Shown in pieces: positions 23,765 to 30,621 of a stretch of 31,471 nucleotides of DNA. Each line of letters opens with the position of its first letter. The first letter of the stretch is position 1. Source of the DNA: CAYNLK01 sp964398055 (GTDB lineage Bacteria > Chloroflexota > Anaerolineae > 4572-78 > J111); the NCBI GenBank assembly GCA_964398055.1, contig CAYNLK010000071.1, forward strand, positions 1 to 31,471. Direction: 5' to 3'. A program made the position numbers and the translations under genes. The notes beneath the pieces are model-generated. The model saw only the letters and a list, made by a program, of their open reading frames with translations, did not search any database and was not told the origin of the DNA.

Positions 23765-26208
23765 TAAACCAGCAGCCGCAAGCCGTTGAGCGAGACCAGC
23801 ACCGTGCCGCCTTCATGACCGAGCACGGCCAGTGGCAGGGGCAGGGCGATGGCAAAGATGCCGATCAGCATAATGACGATCATCGTCATCGCAAAAGCCA
23901 AATTGACTATAAGCGTCTGGCGGGTTTGCCGGCTCAAGGCAATGGCATAGGGGATTTTGGTCAGATCGTCGGAGAGCAACACGAGATCGGCGGTTTCCAG
24001 GGCGACATCGGTGCCGGCTGCGCCCATGGCAATGCCCATCGAGGCGCTGGCCAGGGCCGGGGCGTCGTTGACGCCATCGCCGACCATGGCTACGAAGCCA
24101 TACTCGTGCTCTAGTTCTTTGGCCAGCCGGACCTTGTCCTCGGGCAACAGGTCGGCGTAATATTGGTCTACACCCACCTGGGCGGCAATGGCTTTGGCCA
24201 CCCGCTCATTGTCGCCGGTCAGCATCACCACCCGTCCCACCCCCAATGACTTCAGGTCACGGACCACCTCGGCGGCCTGTGGACGCACTTTATCGGCAAA
24301 AGCAATCACGCCCAGCAAGTGGGCCGTCTGTCCATCGTTCAGCAGTTGGGCCACCACTACCGAGGTCTTGCCTTCAGCTTGCAGCCGTTCGACCTCCTGG
24401 GCCGCGGCCGCGCTTCCCAGGCAGTTATACTCCTCAAAGTAGCGTAAATTGCCCACCCGGAGGTCCAGCCCATCCACCTGGCCGGCCACGCCTTTGCCGG
24501 TAGCCGCTTCAAAAGCGAGCGCCTCCGACAGCTCGAGCTGGCGATGATTGGCCGCCGCCACGGTCGCTTTAGCCAGCAGATGTTCCGACTTGGCCTCCAA
24601 CGTGGCTGCCAGGGCCAGCAGTTCATCGGCCGTGCCGTGCCAGCGTCCGTTGCCGGTTGGCCCGTTGGCCAGCACCGTCACATCGGTTACCTCGGGCTGG
24701 CCCATAGTCAAGGTGCCGGTTTTATCAAAGGCCACCACTTTGATCCCGGCGGCCTGTTCCACGTAGACGCCGCCTTTGAACAACACGCCGCGACGGGCGC
24801 CGTTGCCAATGGCTGAGAGAATCGAGGCCGGGGTGCTGATGATCAGAGCGCACGGTGAAGCCGCCACCAGCACGGTAATGGCCCGGTAGAAAGCGGTATT
24901 GAACGGTTCGCCCAACACCATGATGGGAAAGATGGCCACCAGGATGGTGAAAATGATCACGCCGAGGGCGTAGTATTGTTCGGCTTTATCCAGAAAGCGC
25001 TGCGTTTGGGCCTTCTGGCTTTGGGCTTCCTCCACCAGCCGGATCATCTTGGCAATGGTCGAGTCTTTGGCCAGCCTGGTCACCTGCGCTTCCAGGCTGC
25101 CGTTCTTGTTGATGGTGCCGGCCAGCACCGCATCGCCAACGCGCTTGGCCACCGGCATCGACTCGCCGGTAATGGGCGCCTGATCAACCGTGCTTTCGCC
25201 CTCGACTACCAGCCCATCCAGGGGAATACGGTCGCCGGGCCGCAGCACAAAGCGGTCGCCGATCACAATTTGTTCCACCGGCAAGGTGACCAGCCGGCTG
25301 CCGCGGCGCACCTCGGCCTGATCCGGTCGCAGTTTCATCAAGGCCCGGATGGCGTTACGGGTGCGGTCCAGGGCGTAAGCCTGCAACACGTTCGAGAGCG
25401 AGAAGAGAAACAGCAGCATGGCCCCTTCGAACGGCGCACCGACGACCGCCGCCCCCAGGGCGGCCAAAATCATCAACAGATCGATGTCGATAGTCCTGGC
25501 CCGGAGCGACTCCAGCCCGGCCTTGAGGCCAAAGGCCCCGCCGGTCACGTAGGCAACCACGTACAGGCCCGTTACAACCCCATGGGGCGCGCCCAGGTAT
25601 TCCAGCAGCCAGCCCAGCAGCATGGCGACGAACGTAATCAGGGTGAAGATCGCTTCCAGCCGTTGGGGGGTGAGCCAGAGCCTGGCCCGCCGCAGCCGGC
25701 TCTGCTCCGCGGCGGGTTGGGCCGTCTCTGCCGGCGCGTCGGCGTGGGAGGGGGCCACGCTTACCCCAAGCTGGCTAATACTCTGCCTCAACTGGTTGGG
25801 TGAGGTGAAGTTGTGGTCGTAAGTAACGCTTAAGACACCGCCGGTATAACTGGCCGAGGCCTGGCGCACGCCGGGTAACTGGGCTACCCGCCCTTCCAGA
25901 ACCGCCGCACACGACTCGCACATGCGGCCGCCGCGGCGGCCCAGGCGCATGGTGCAGGTGGCCAGCCGTTGCTGCAAGGTGGGAGCGACGCCTTGGGCTA
26001 GCTGGGCTACTTGCGGCTCTGAGATGAGTTGGGCGTCGTAAGCTACGGCCAATTGTTGCTGGTCGGTATCCAGTTTTACGCTGATGATGCCCGGCTCGGC
26101 TGAAAGGGCTTCGGTAATAACCTCAACGCAGCTATCGTCGTACTCTACTTCGTTGCCAGCGCCGATATCAGGCCCTGACAGATTCTCCTCTTGAGACATA
26201 GTTTTCAT
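23755..26208 (-). CDS. P1B-4-type metal-translocating ATPase (Fe2+/Co2+/Zn2+ exporter) with N-terminal HMA domains
   Basis: 817-aa P-type ATPase that pumps divalent metal out of the cytoplasm. Core motifs: actuator TGES (347-350), transmembrane SPC (451-453), phosphorylated Asp495 in DKTGTLT, hinge GDGVNDAP, and HEGGT in the last helix pair. SPC plus HEGG(S/T) is the signature of the P1B-4 group (CoaT, CtpD, PfeT), which exports cobalt or ferrous iron. Unusually for that group it has two N-terminal HMA-like domains. The first (about 20-75) lacks CxxC; the second (about 86-150) has Cys97 and Cys100 (MCESC). ATG 26208 is preferred to the TTG at 26214 because AGGA lies 6 bases before it. Its neighbours are ferrous-iron uptake genes. 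Confidence 0.88.
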   Translation of the reverse strand: MKTMSQEENLSGPDIGAGNEVEYDDSCVEVITEALSAEPGIISVKLDTDQQQLAVAYDAQLISEPQVAQLAQGVAPTLQQRLATCTMRLGRRGGRMCESCAAVLEGRVAQLPGVRQASASYTGGVLSVTYDHNFTSPNQLRQSISQLGVSVAPSHADAPAETAQPAAEQSRLRRARLWLTPQRLEAIFTLITFVAMLLGWLLEYLGAPHGVVTGLYVVAYVTGGAFGLKAGLESLRARTIDIDLLMILAALGAAVVGAPFEGAMLLFLFSLSNVLQAYALDRTRNAIRALMKLRPDQAEVRRGSRLVTLPVEQIVIGDRFVLRPGDRIPLDGLVVEGESTVDQAPITGESMPVAKRVGDAVLAGTINKNGSLEAQVTRLAKDSTIAKMIRLVEEAQSQKAQTQRFLDKAEQYYALGVIIFTILVAIFPIMVLGEPFNTAFYRAITVLVAASPCALIISTPASILSAIGNGARRGVLFKGGVYVEQAAGIKVVAFDKTGTLTMGQPEVTDVTVLANGPTGNGRWHGTADELLALAATLEAKSEHLLAKATVAAANHRQLELSEALAFEAATGKGVAGQVDGLDLRVGNLRYFEEYNCLGSAAAAQEVERLQAEGKTSVVVAQLLNDGQTAHLLGVIAFADKVRPQAAEVVRDLKSLGVGRVVMLTGDNERVAKAIAAQVGVDQYYADLLPEDKVRLAKELEHEYGFVAMVGDGVNDAPALASASMGIAMGAAGTDVALETADLVLLSDDLTKIPYAIALSRQTRQTLIVNLAFAMTMIVIMLIGIFAIALPLPLAVLGHEGGTVLVSLNGLRLLVYDR

Positions 26209-26316
26209 ATTCAATCCTGTTTCCCCAATAGTCCACTTGGTGGGGTGACTTGAGCGAAAGGATCACCGCAATTAGGACGGTCTAATTGGCCGTTTAGGTC
26301 AGCCGGAAAATTTATA

Positions 26317-26325
26317 TTAGACTAA
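26317..26325. promoter_or_regulatory. TTAGACTAA motif, putative DtxR-type operator
   Basis: The 9-bp quasi-palindrome TTAGACTAA lies between the promoter and the start of the ATPase gene. The identical 9-mer is found at 29890-29898, directly downstream of the promoter of the DtxR-FeoA gene. DtxR/IdeR/MntR sites are AT-rich dyads built on TTAG...CTAA, so a shared site for that regulator is plausible. Confidence 0.45.
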
Positions 26326-26353
26326 TTTAATATTTAATTTAGTATAAACTTAA

Positions 26354-26371
26354 ATTTAACCGTGGTTAAAT
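26354..26371. promoter_or_regulatory. Perfect dyad at the ATPase transcription start
   Basis: ATTTAACC (26354-26361) and GGTTAAAT (26364-26371) are perfect inverted repeats separated by GT. The dyad covers the expected transcription start (about 26372) of the minus-strand promoter at 26379-26407. This is a typical place for a repressor, but no matching sequence occurs upstream of the feo genes. Confidence 0.45.
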
Positions 26372-26378
26372 CAAGGTT

Positions 26379-26407
26379 AGTATAACTATTTCGGTTATGA
26401 TTGTCAA
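26379..26407 (-). promoter_or_regulatory. Near-consensus sigma-70 promoter of the metal ATPase
   Basis: On the minus strand the sequence reads TTGACA (26402-26407), 17 bp, then TATACT (26379-26384): 11 of 12 consensus matches. The transcript would have a leader of about 160 nt before the ATG at 26208. The -35 box directly abuts the ATGG repeat tract. Confidence 0.65.
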
Positions 26408-26447
26408 ATGGATGGATGGATGGATGGATGGATGGATGGTTGGTTGG
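26408..26447. repeat. Tetranucleotide microsatellite: eight ATGG followed by two TTGG
   Basis: Eight perfect ATGG copies occupy 26408-26439, followed by two TTGG copies to 26447. The tract begins at the first base beyond the -35 hexamer of the ATPase promoter. Simple tetranucleotide tracts of this length are prone to slippage, so copy number may vary. Confidence 0.9.
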
Positions 26448-26492
26448 TTAACAAGCTTGAGGATAATAAGGGGATTGGATTTTGTTGGCTTG

Positions 26493-26541
26493 ATAGTTGG
26501 TTAGTTTGATGAACAACCAACCATCAAACTAACCAACAAAC
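26493..26541 (-). terminator. Hairpin after feoB, possible terminator
   Basis: TTGGTTAGTTTGATG (26497-26511) pairs perfectly with 26522-26536 (CATCAAACTAACCAA), a 15-bp stem with a 10-nt loop; flanking bases extend the stem imperfectly. It lies about 20 bp downstream of the minus-strand FeoB membrane gene. There is no run of T on the minus strand after the stem, so intrinsic termination is uncertain. GGTT/AACC units here echo the TTGG repeats at 26440-26447. Confidence 0.5.
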
Positions 26542-26556
26542 CAACTATTTTCCAAG

Positions 26557-28014
26557 TTACCCGGCCAGCAGCCGCCACACCTGGGCCACTACGAACGTGA
26601 CCATAAAGCCGAGGGCCAGGGGCAACAGCGCCGCCACTGCCGTCCAGCGTTTGCTGCCGGTTTCTTTGTAAATGGTGTAAATGGTGGTGCTGCACGGGTT
26701 GTGAATCAGGCTGAACAGCATCAGGTTGACCGCAGTCAGCAGGGTCCAGCCGCCGGCCTGCAGCAGGGTCATGGTTTCGCCTTCACTACCTTCAAACATA
26801 ACCCCGGCCCCCGAACCGAAGCCTTGCACCCCGGTGACCAGCACGGTCAACATTAACACGGTGGGAATAACGATTTCATTGGCCGGAATCGCCACCACGT
26901 AGGCCAGCAAAATAACCCCATTCAAACCCAGCAGCAACCCAATGGGATTGAGCAGGCTAACCAGGTGTACGGCCAGGCTGGCGTCGCCGATGTAAATATT
27001 GGCCGTTAGCCAGATGACCGCGCCGGCCGGGGCGGCAAAAACGATGGCCCGCCACAACACGTAGATGGTCCGGTCGATAAGCGAGGTGTAGACGGTTTGC
27101 CAGAAGCGGGGCGGGCGATAGGGCGGCAGTTCCAGGCTAAAGGTGGAGGCTTGACCCTTCAGCCAGCTGCGCGACAGGCCCCACGAAACCACAAAGCTCA
27201 ACAGTACCCCCAGGGTGGCAATGCCGACCACGGCCAGGGCCGAGATGATCCCGGCCAGATAGGCCGGCGCCAAAGCCCCAATAAAGAGTGTGGCGATCAG
27301 AATCTGGGTGGGCCAGCGCCCGTTGCACAAGGCAAAATTATTGGTAATGATGGCAATGAGGCGCTCACGGGGGCTATCGATCACCCGGGTGGAAACGACG
27401 CCGGCGGCGTTGCAGCCAAAGCCCATCATCATACTGAGAGCCTGCTTGCCGTGCGCCCCCGATTTCTTGAAGATATTATCCAGGTTAAAGGCCACCCGGG
27501 GCAGGTAGCCAAAATCCTCTAACAAAGTGAAGAGCGGGAAGAAGATAGCCATCGGCGGCAGCATCACGCTGACTACCCAAGCCGTGGCCAGGTAGACGCC
27601 GTCAATCAGCAGGCCATCCAGCCACCAGGGCAGCCCAACGGCGGCCGCGGCCGTTTTGAGCAGCGGGTAAATGGTATCCAGCAGGATAGCCGCCAGCCAG
27701 GCAGATGGATAGTTGGAGCCGACAATGGTGATCCAGAAGACCAAAGTGAACAACAGTAACATCAAGGGAAAACCCCAAATGCGGCTGGTAACCAGCCGGT
27801 CGATGGCGCGATCCAGGTTGAAGCGGGGCGGCTTGTCCGGGTAGGTGACCGCCCGGTCGGCAATCTGGGCGGCGTCGGTATAAATGGCCTCGACCACGTT
27901 TTCATGCAAGTTGCTACCAACCTCCCAACGCAACCGGGCGGCGGTATCCAGAATTTGCCGGGCCGCCGCGGCAGTCGAGCCGCCGCGGCGAGCCAGTTGG
28001 CCTTGATTAAGCAT
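26557..28014 (-). CDS. FeoB-type ferrous iron transporter, membrane domain only
   Basis: 485-aa membrane protein covering the transport part of FeoB. After a soluble N-terminal stretch (1-70) comes SRIWGFPLMLLLFTLVFW, the usual first FeoB helix, then two gate-type halves. Key positions differ from textbook FeoB: the first gate reads GFGCNAAG (198-205) instead of GCNVP, and NNFALCNGRWP (about 225-235) instead of the PCSARLP stretch. The C-terminal half ends NPCSTTIYTIYKETGSKRW. Conserved cysteines are kept. ATG 28014 overlaps the stop of the G-protein gene by 8 bases (ATGCTTAA). Together the two products (281 + 485 aa) equal one ordinary FeoB, so this is either a true gene split or a frameshift at the junction. 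Confidence 0.85.
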   Translation of the reverse strand: MLNQGQLARRGGSTAAAARQILDTAARLRWEVGSNLHENVVEAIYTDAAQIADRAVTYPDKPPRFNLDRAIDRLVTSRIWGFPLMLLLFTLVFWITIVGSNYPSAWLAAILLDTIYPLLKTAAAAVGLPWWLDGLLIDGVYLATAWVVSVMLPPMAIFFPLFTLLEDFGYLPRVAFNLDNIFKKSGAHGKQALSMMMGFGCNAAGVVSTRVIDSPRERLIAIITNNFALCNGRWPTQILIATLFIGALAPAYLAGIISALAVVGIATLGVLLSFVVSWGLSRSWLKGQASTFSLELPPYRPPRFWQTVYTSLIDRTIYVLWRAIVFAAPAGAVIWLTANIYIGDASLAVHLVSLLNPIGLLLGLNGVILLAYVVAIPANEIVIPTVLMLTVLVTGVQGFGSGAGVMFEGSEGETMTLLQAGGWTLLTAVNLMLFSLIHNPCSTTIYTIYKETGSKRWTAVAALLPLALGFMVTFVVAQVWRLLAG

Positions 28015-28852
28015 GGTGCATCGCCTCCAATTGCAGGTGGAGATTGCCGGTCGTCTGCCCCGGATCATCGCGGGTCAGGTCGCCCAGTTCGCCCTGTTCC
28101 ACCGCCTCGATGATTCGTTGGTCGCCATCCAGCAGGCGCAGGGCTACCCAGCGGGCATTGGGCAAGCCAGGATAAGCGACCTCAATTTGGGCCACCAATT
28201 CAGCGATGGCCTGCTTCAATTGGGGCGGCTCGTTCTTGAGGCGATGGGGCCGGCAGACAAACTGGCCGGTGGCTACCTGGCTGATGGCTTGCAACAACTC
28301 CGGGATACCTTCGCGGGAACGAGCGCTGGTCGGCACGACCGGTACGCCCAAATCTCGGGCCAGCGACCGCTGATCGACCGTCAGGTGATGCCGCCGGGCT
28401 TCATCCATCAGATTTAGGGCCACCACCGCCCGGTCGGTGATTTCCAGCACTTGCAGCACCAGATTCAAATTACGTTCCAGGCGAGTGGCATCGGCCACAA
28501 TCACCGTCACATCCGGCTGGCCGAAGAGGATGAAATTGCGAGCCACCTCTTCGTCCAGGCTGGTCGACAGGAGCGAGTAAGTCCCAGGCAGGTCAACGAT
28601 CTTGTACCGGTGGCCGCCGTAAGAAAAGCCGCCCTCGGCCCGGGTCACCGTTTTGCCGGGCCAGTTACCGGTGTGCTGGCGCAGACCAGTGAGCGCATTG
28701 AAGATGGTACTCTTGCCGGTGTTGGGATTGCCGGCCAAAGCGATGACGTAATCCCAATCTTGCATATCAATACCCAGCTTGATCAGATTACTGATGTTAT
28801 GGGCCGGACAGGTTTGACAGCTCTGACCGGCTGGAATCTTGACGGAACTCAT
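28007..28852 (-). CDS. FeoB G-protein domain as a separate gene
   Basis: 281-aa cytoplasmic GTPase with the FeoB layout: G1 GNPNTGKST (41-49), switch I around TVTRAEG, G3 DLPG (87-90) followed by TYSL, G4 NLMDEA and G5 TSARSREG, then a helical region ending ...HLQLEAMHHA. The N-terminus carries a Cys12-x-x-Cys15 pair (SCQTCPAHN) not typical of the G domain, possibly a metal or redox site. It lies two bases after the DtxR-FeoA gene and overlaps the membrane-domain gene by 8 bases, so all three are co-translated. GTP binding by this subunit would gate iron uptake through the separate membrane protein. Confidence 0.88.
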   Translation of the reverse strand: MSSVKIPAGQSCQTCPAHNISNLIKLGIDMQDWDYVIALAGNPNTGKSTIFNALTGLRQHTGNWPGKTVTRAEGGFSYGGHRYKIVDLPGTYSLLSTSLDEEVARNFILFGQPDVTVIVADATRLERNLNLVLQVLEITDRAVVALNLMDEARRHHLTVDQRSLARDLGVPVVPTSARSREGIPELLQAISQVATGQFVCRPHRLKNEPPQLKQAIAELVAQIEVAYPGLPNARWVALRLLDGDQRIIEAVEQGELGDLTRDDPGQTTGNLHLQLEAMHHA

Positions 28853-28854
28853 AT

Positions 28855-29823
28855 TCAGGCTACCTCCAGTTGATGCTGTTGGTTAGGGGTTAACTCGACT
28901 TCACGGCTGATGTTGATCATAGCCGCCTGCTCCCGGCGCAGGCCGATCAGCGCCCCGCGAATGCGATAAGCGGTCGGGTCGCCGCTGGGGCTGACCATCT
29001 CGGCTTTGATCACGGTGCCGGGCAGAATACCCAGGTCCATAAAGCGGCGCCGCTCCAGGCCCCGGCAAACCGGTGAAATACTGACTACCTGGCCGGTCTC
29101 CCCAGGTTGCAAATCAGCCAGATTTTCCGTTGGCTTCAACGCAGCGATCTGCTTTTGGGACAGCGGCATCACCGAGACGTTGTGGGCCAAAATTGGGGCC
29201 AGGACTTGCTCCTGACCATCGACCAAAAACCGGATTCGTTGCGGGCTGACCTCGGTGACGCGGACAACCAGGCCCGGGTGTAGCCCTTCGGCTACCAGTT
29301 GAGCATAGACAACAGCCGGCTCATCTTCAAGGTGCACAATCCGAGCTACCTGGCCGCTGGTCAGCTTGGTTAGAGGCTGGCCGCCGTGCGGTACAAATTC
29401 ACCTCTGACCGTGGGGATGGGGTCGCCGTGGGGATCGTGGATGGGGTGGCCCAGGCGGGCCGAGAGTGCCTCAGTTTCAGATGCCGACAGGGTATGTTCT
29501 TTACGGTCGGCCCGGTCGTGCCACTCATCCTGGGGGAAGCCAGTTTCGTCGGCCAGGTAGCGCTCCCACAGGCGATGGGCGCGGATGATCTGCAGGGCAT
29601 ATTCCTGCCCGGCCGGGGTAAGGTGCAGCTCGTCGCCGGTCATCTGCAGCAAATGGTGAGCGGCCATTTTAGCCAGCAGGTCGGCGACCTCGTTGAGTGA
29701 AATTTGCAGCACCCCGCCGATACTCTCCACCGTCGGGCGTCGACCTTCGCTACGACATTTGTAGATATGTTTGAGGGCATCTTCGGTGAGAATACGTTCC
29801 GTTGCTGCCGTTAACTTGTTCAT
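28855..29823 (-). CDS. DtxR/MntR-family metalloregulator fused to two FeoA-like domains
   Basis: 322-aa protein. It has a winged HTH (about 8-70), the DtxR dimerisation and metal-binding domain (about 72-135), a FeoA/SH3-like domain (about 150-222) and a second FeoA domain (about 233-312: DLQPGETGQVVSISP, RRRFMDLGILPGTVIKAE). Candidate metal ligands follow the DtxR pattern: His83 and Glu87 (AHRLWE), and His102, Asp106, Glu109, His110 (HDRADRKEH), with Asp in place of the DtxR Cys102. It is the first gene of an operon with the split FeoB, so it probably senses Fe2+ (or Mn2+) and represses its own operon, while the last domain may serve as the FeoA partner of FeoB. Confidence 0.88.
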   Translation of the reverse strand: MNKLTAATERILTEDALKHIYKCRSEGRRPTVESIGGVLQISLNEVADLLAKMAAHHLLQMTGDELHLTPAGQEYALQIIRAHRLWERYLADETGFPQDEWHDRADRKEHTLSASETEALSARLGHPIHDPHGDPIPTVRGEFVPHGGQPLTKLTSGQVARIVHLEDEPAVVYAQLVAEGLHPGLVVRVTEVSPQRIRFLVDGQEQVLAPILAHNVSVMPLSQKQIAALKPTENLADLQPGETGQVVSISPVCRGLERRRFMDLGILPGTVIKAEMVSPSGDPTAYRIRGALIGLRREQAAMINISREVELTPNQQHQLEVA

Positions 29824-29870
29824 ATCAGGCTTACTCCAATCCAGTATAAAATCTTTGAGTACTTATTGCT

Positions 29871-29898
29871 AACTAAAATAAATTTTAGTTTAGACTAA
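29871..29898. promoter_or_regulatory. Putative DtxR operator region of the feo operon
   Basis: Two overlapping dyads lie just downstream of the expected transcription start (about 29902, minus strand): AACTAAAA (29871-29878) with TTTTAGTT (29883-29890), and TTAGACTAA (29890-29898) extended to TTTAGACTAAA. The latter 9-mer is identical to one upstream of the metal ATPase. Position and sequence fit a metal-dependent repressor site, inferred to be autoregulatory. Confidence 0.55.
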
Positions 29899-29908
29899 AT
29901 TTGATTAA

Positions 29909-29937
29909 ATTATAACTTTGATTGGGGCAAATGTCAA
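29909..29937 (-). promoter_or_regulatory. Perfect-consensus sigma-70 promoter of the dtxR-feo operon
   Basis: On the minus strand TTGACA (29932-29937), a 17-bp spacer and TATAAT (29909-29914) match the consensus at all 12 positions. A promoter this strong normally needs a repressor, which fits the dyads directly downstream. The transcript leader before ATG 29823 is about 80 nt. Confidence 0.75.
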
Positions 29938-29994
29938 GAGGGTTTTAGCCGGCGTCCGCCAGCCAATGGGTGGCGCTGCACCCGGAGCAGTCCA

Positions 29995-30267
29995 TCAGTC
30001 TCCGTAATGATAACGGGCTTGTAAAAAGTCGATACGGTCCTGACTGACGACATAGACCAGGCGGTGCTCCTGGGTAATACGGCGAGACCAGACACCGGCG
30101 CTAAGATATTTGAGCGGTTCCGGCTTACCCAACCCATTGAACGGGTCGCGCAGGATGGCCTCGACCAGATTCAAAATGCGTAGGGCGGTGCGGCGGTCGG
30201 TTTCAACCCAGTAGCGTAGGTCTTCACGAAATTCTGGGTGAAACACGGCCAGATGCTCATGGCTCAT
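29995..30267 (-). CDS. yoeB: YoeB-family mRNA interferase toxin
   Basis: 90-aa ribosome-dependent endoribonuclease toxin of the Txe/YoeB family. It contains the diagnostic DPFNGLGKPEPLKYL, GVWSRRITQEHRLVYVV and C-terminal RYHYGD. Catalytic residues corresponding to E. coli Glu46, Arg65 and His83 are Glu50, Arg69 and His87; two extra residues (GD) follow the usual terminal HY. The gene starts 11 bases inside the end of the antitoxin gene, the usual coupled arrangement in which antitoxin is made first. Confidence 0.93.
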   Translation of the reverse strand: MSHEHLAVFHPEFREDLRYWVETDRRTALRILNLVEAILRDPFNGLGKPEPLKYLSAGVWSRRITQEHRLVYVVSQDRIDFLQARYHYGD

Positions 30268-30544
30268 CGTTTAGCCCAACCTCGCGGCCCAGCTCGGCGA
30301 TAGTTTGGGGCGGAATAGTCTGATCGGCAACGCGGGCCAGGGCGGTGAGCAGGCGACGAGCATTGGCCGGCGACCGCAGCAGGTGAGCCGTTTCCAATAG
30401 GCCGGAGAGTTCATCGGCTGCGATCAAGGCAACCGGGTCAGCGCCGCGTCGCTCAATGATGACGACCTCCCGATCCTGAGTTACTTGATCAAACAGCCGG
30501 GCCAGGTTGGAACGAGCCTGAGTATAAGTGGTTTGGATGGTCAT
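30257..30544 (-). CDS. yefM: YefM-family antitoxin (Phd/YefM)
   Basis: 95-aa antitoxin. The N-terminal DNA-binding Phd/YefM domain reads TYTQARSNLARLFDQVTQDREVVIIERRGADPVALIAADEL, and the C-terminal part (about 55-95), probably flexible until bound, neutralises YoeB. GGAGG lies 7 bases before the ATG at 30544. It overlaps the toxin gene by 11 bp. Two TGTACA hexamers lie in its promoter, indicating autorepression as in E. coli yefM-yoeB. Confidence 0.92.
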   Translation of the reverse strand: MTIQTTYTQARSNLARLFDQVTQDREVVIIERRGADPVALIAADELSGLLETAHLLRSPANARRLLTALARVADQTIPPQTIAELGREVGLNDEP

Positions 30545-30567
30545 AAACTAGCCTCCATCACCTAAAG

Positions 30568-30607
30568 TGTACAGAGATACTGTACAGAATTCAATAGATT
30601 TTGTCAA
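30568..30607 (-). promoter_or_regulatory. yefM-yoeB promoter with two TGTACA operator cores
   Basis: TGTACA occurs at 30568-30573 and 30581-30586, 13 bp apart. On the minus strand TTGACA (30602-30607), a 17-bp spacer and TACAGT (30579-30584) form the promoter, and the second TGTACA overlaps its -10 box. TGTACA is the known core bound by YefM and the YefM-YoeB complex in E. coli. Confidence 0.65.
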
Positions 30608-30621
30608 TAAACTAACTGCGT

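Noticed and set aside
24976..25803. 275-codon open frame antisense to the metal ATPase
   Set aside because: The sense strand carries all P-type ATPase motifs; the antisense product is His/Gln/Gly-rich with no family features.
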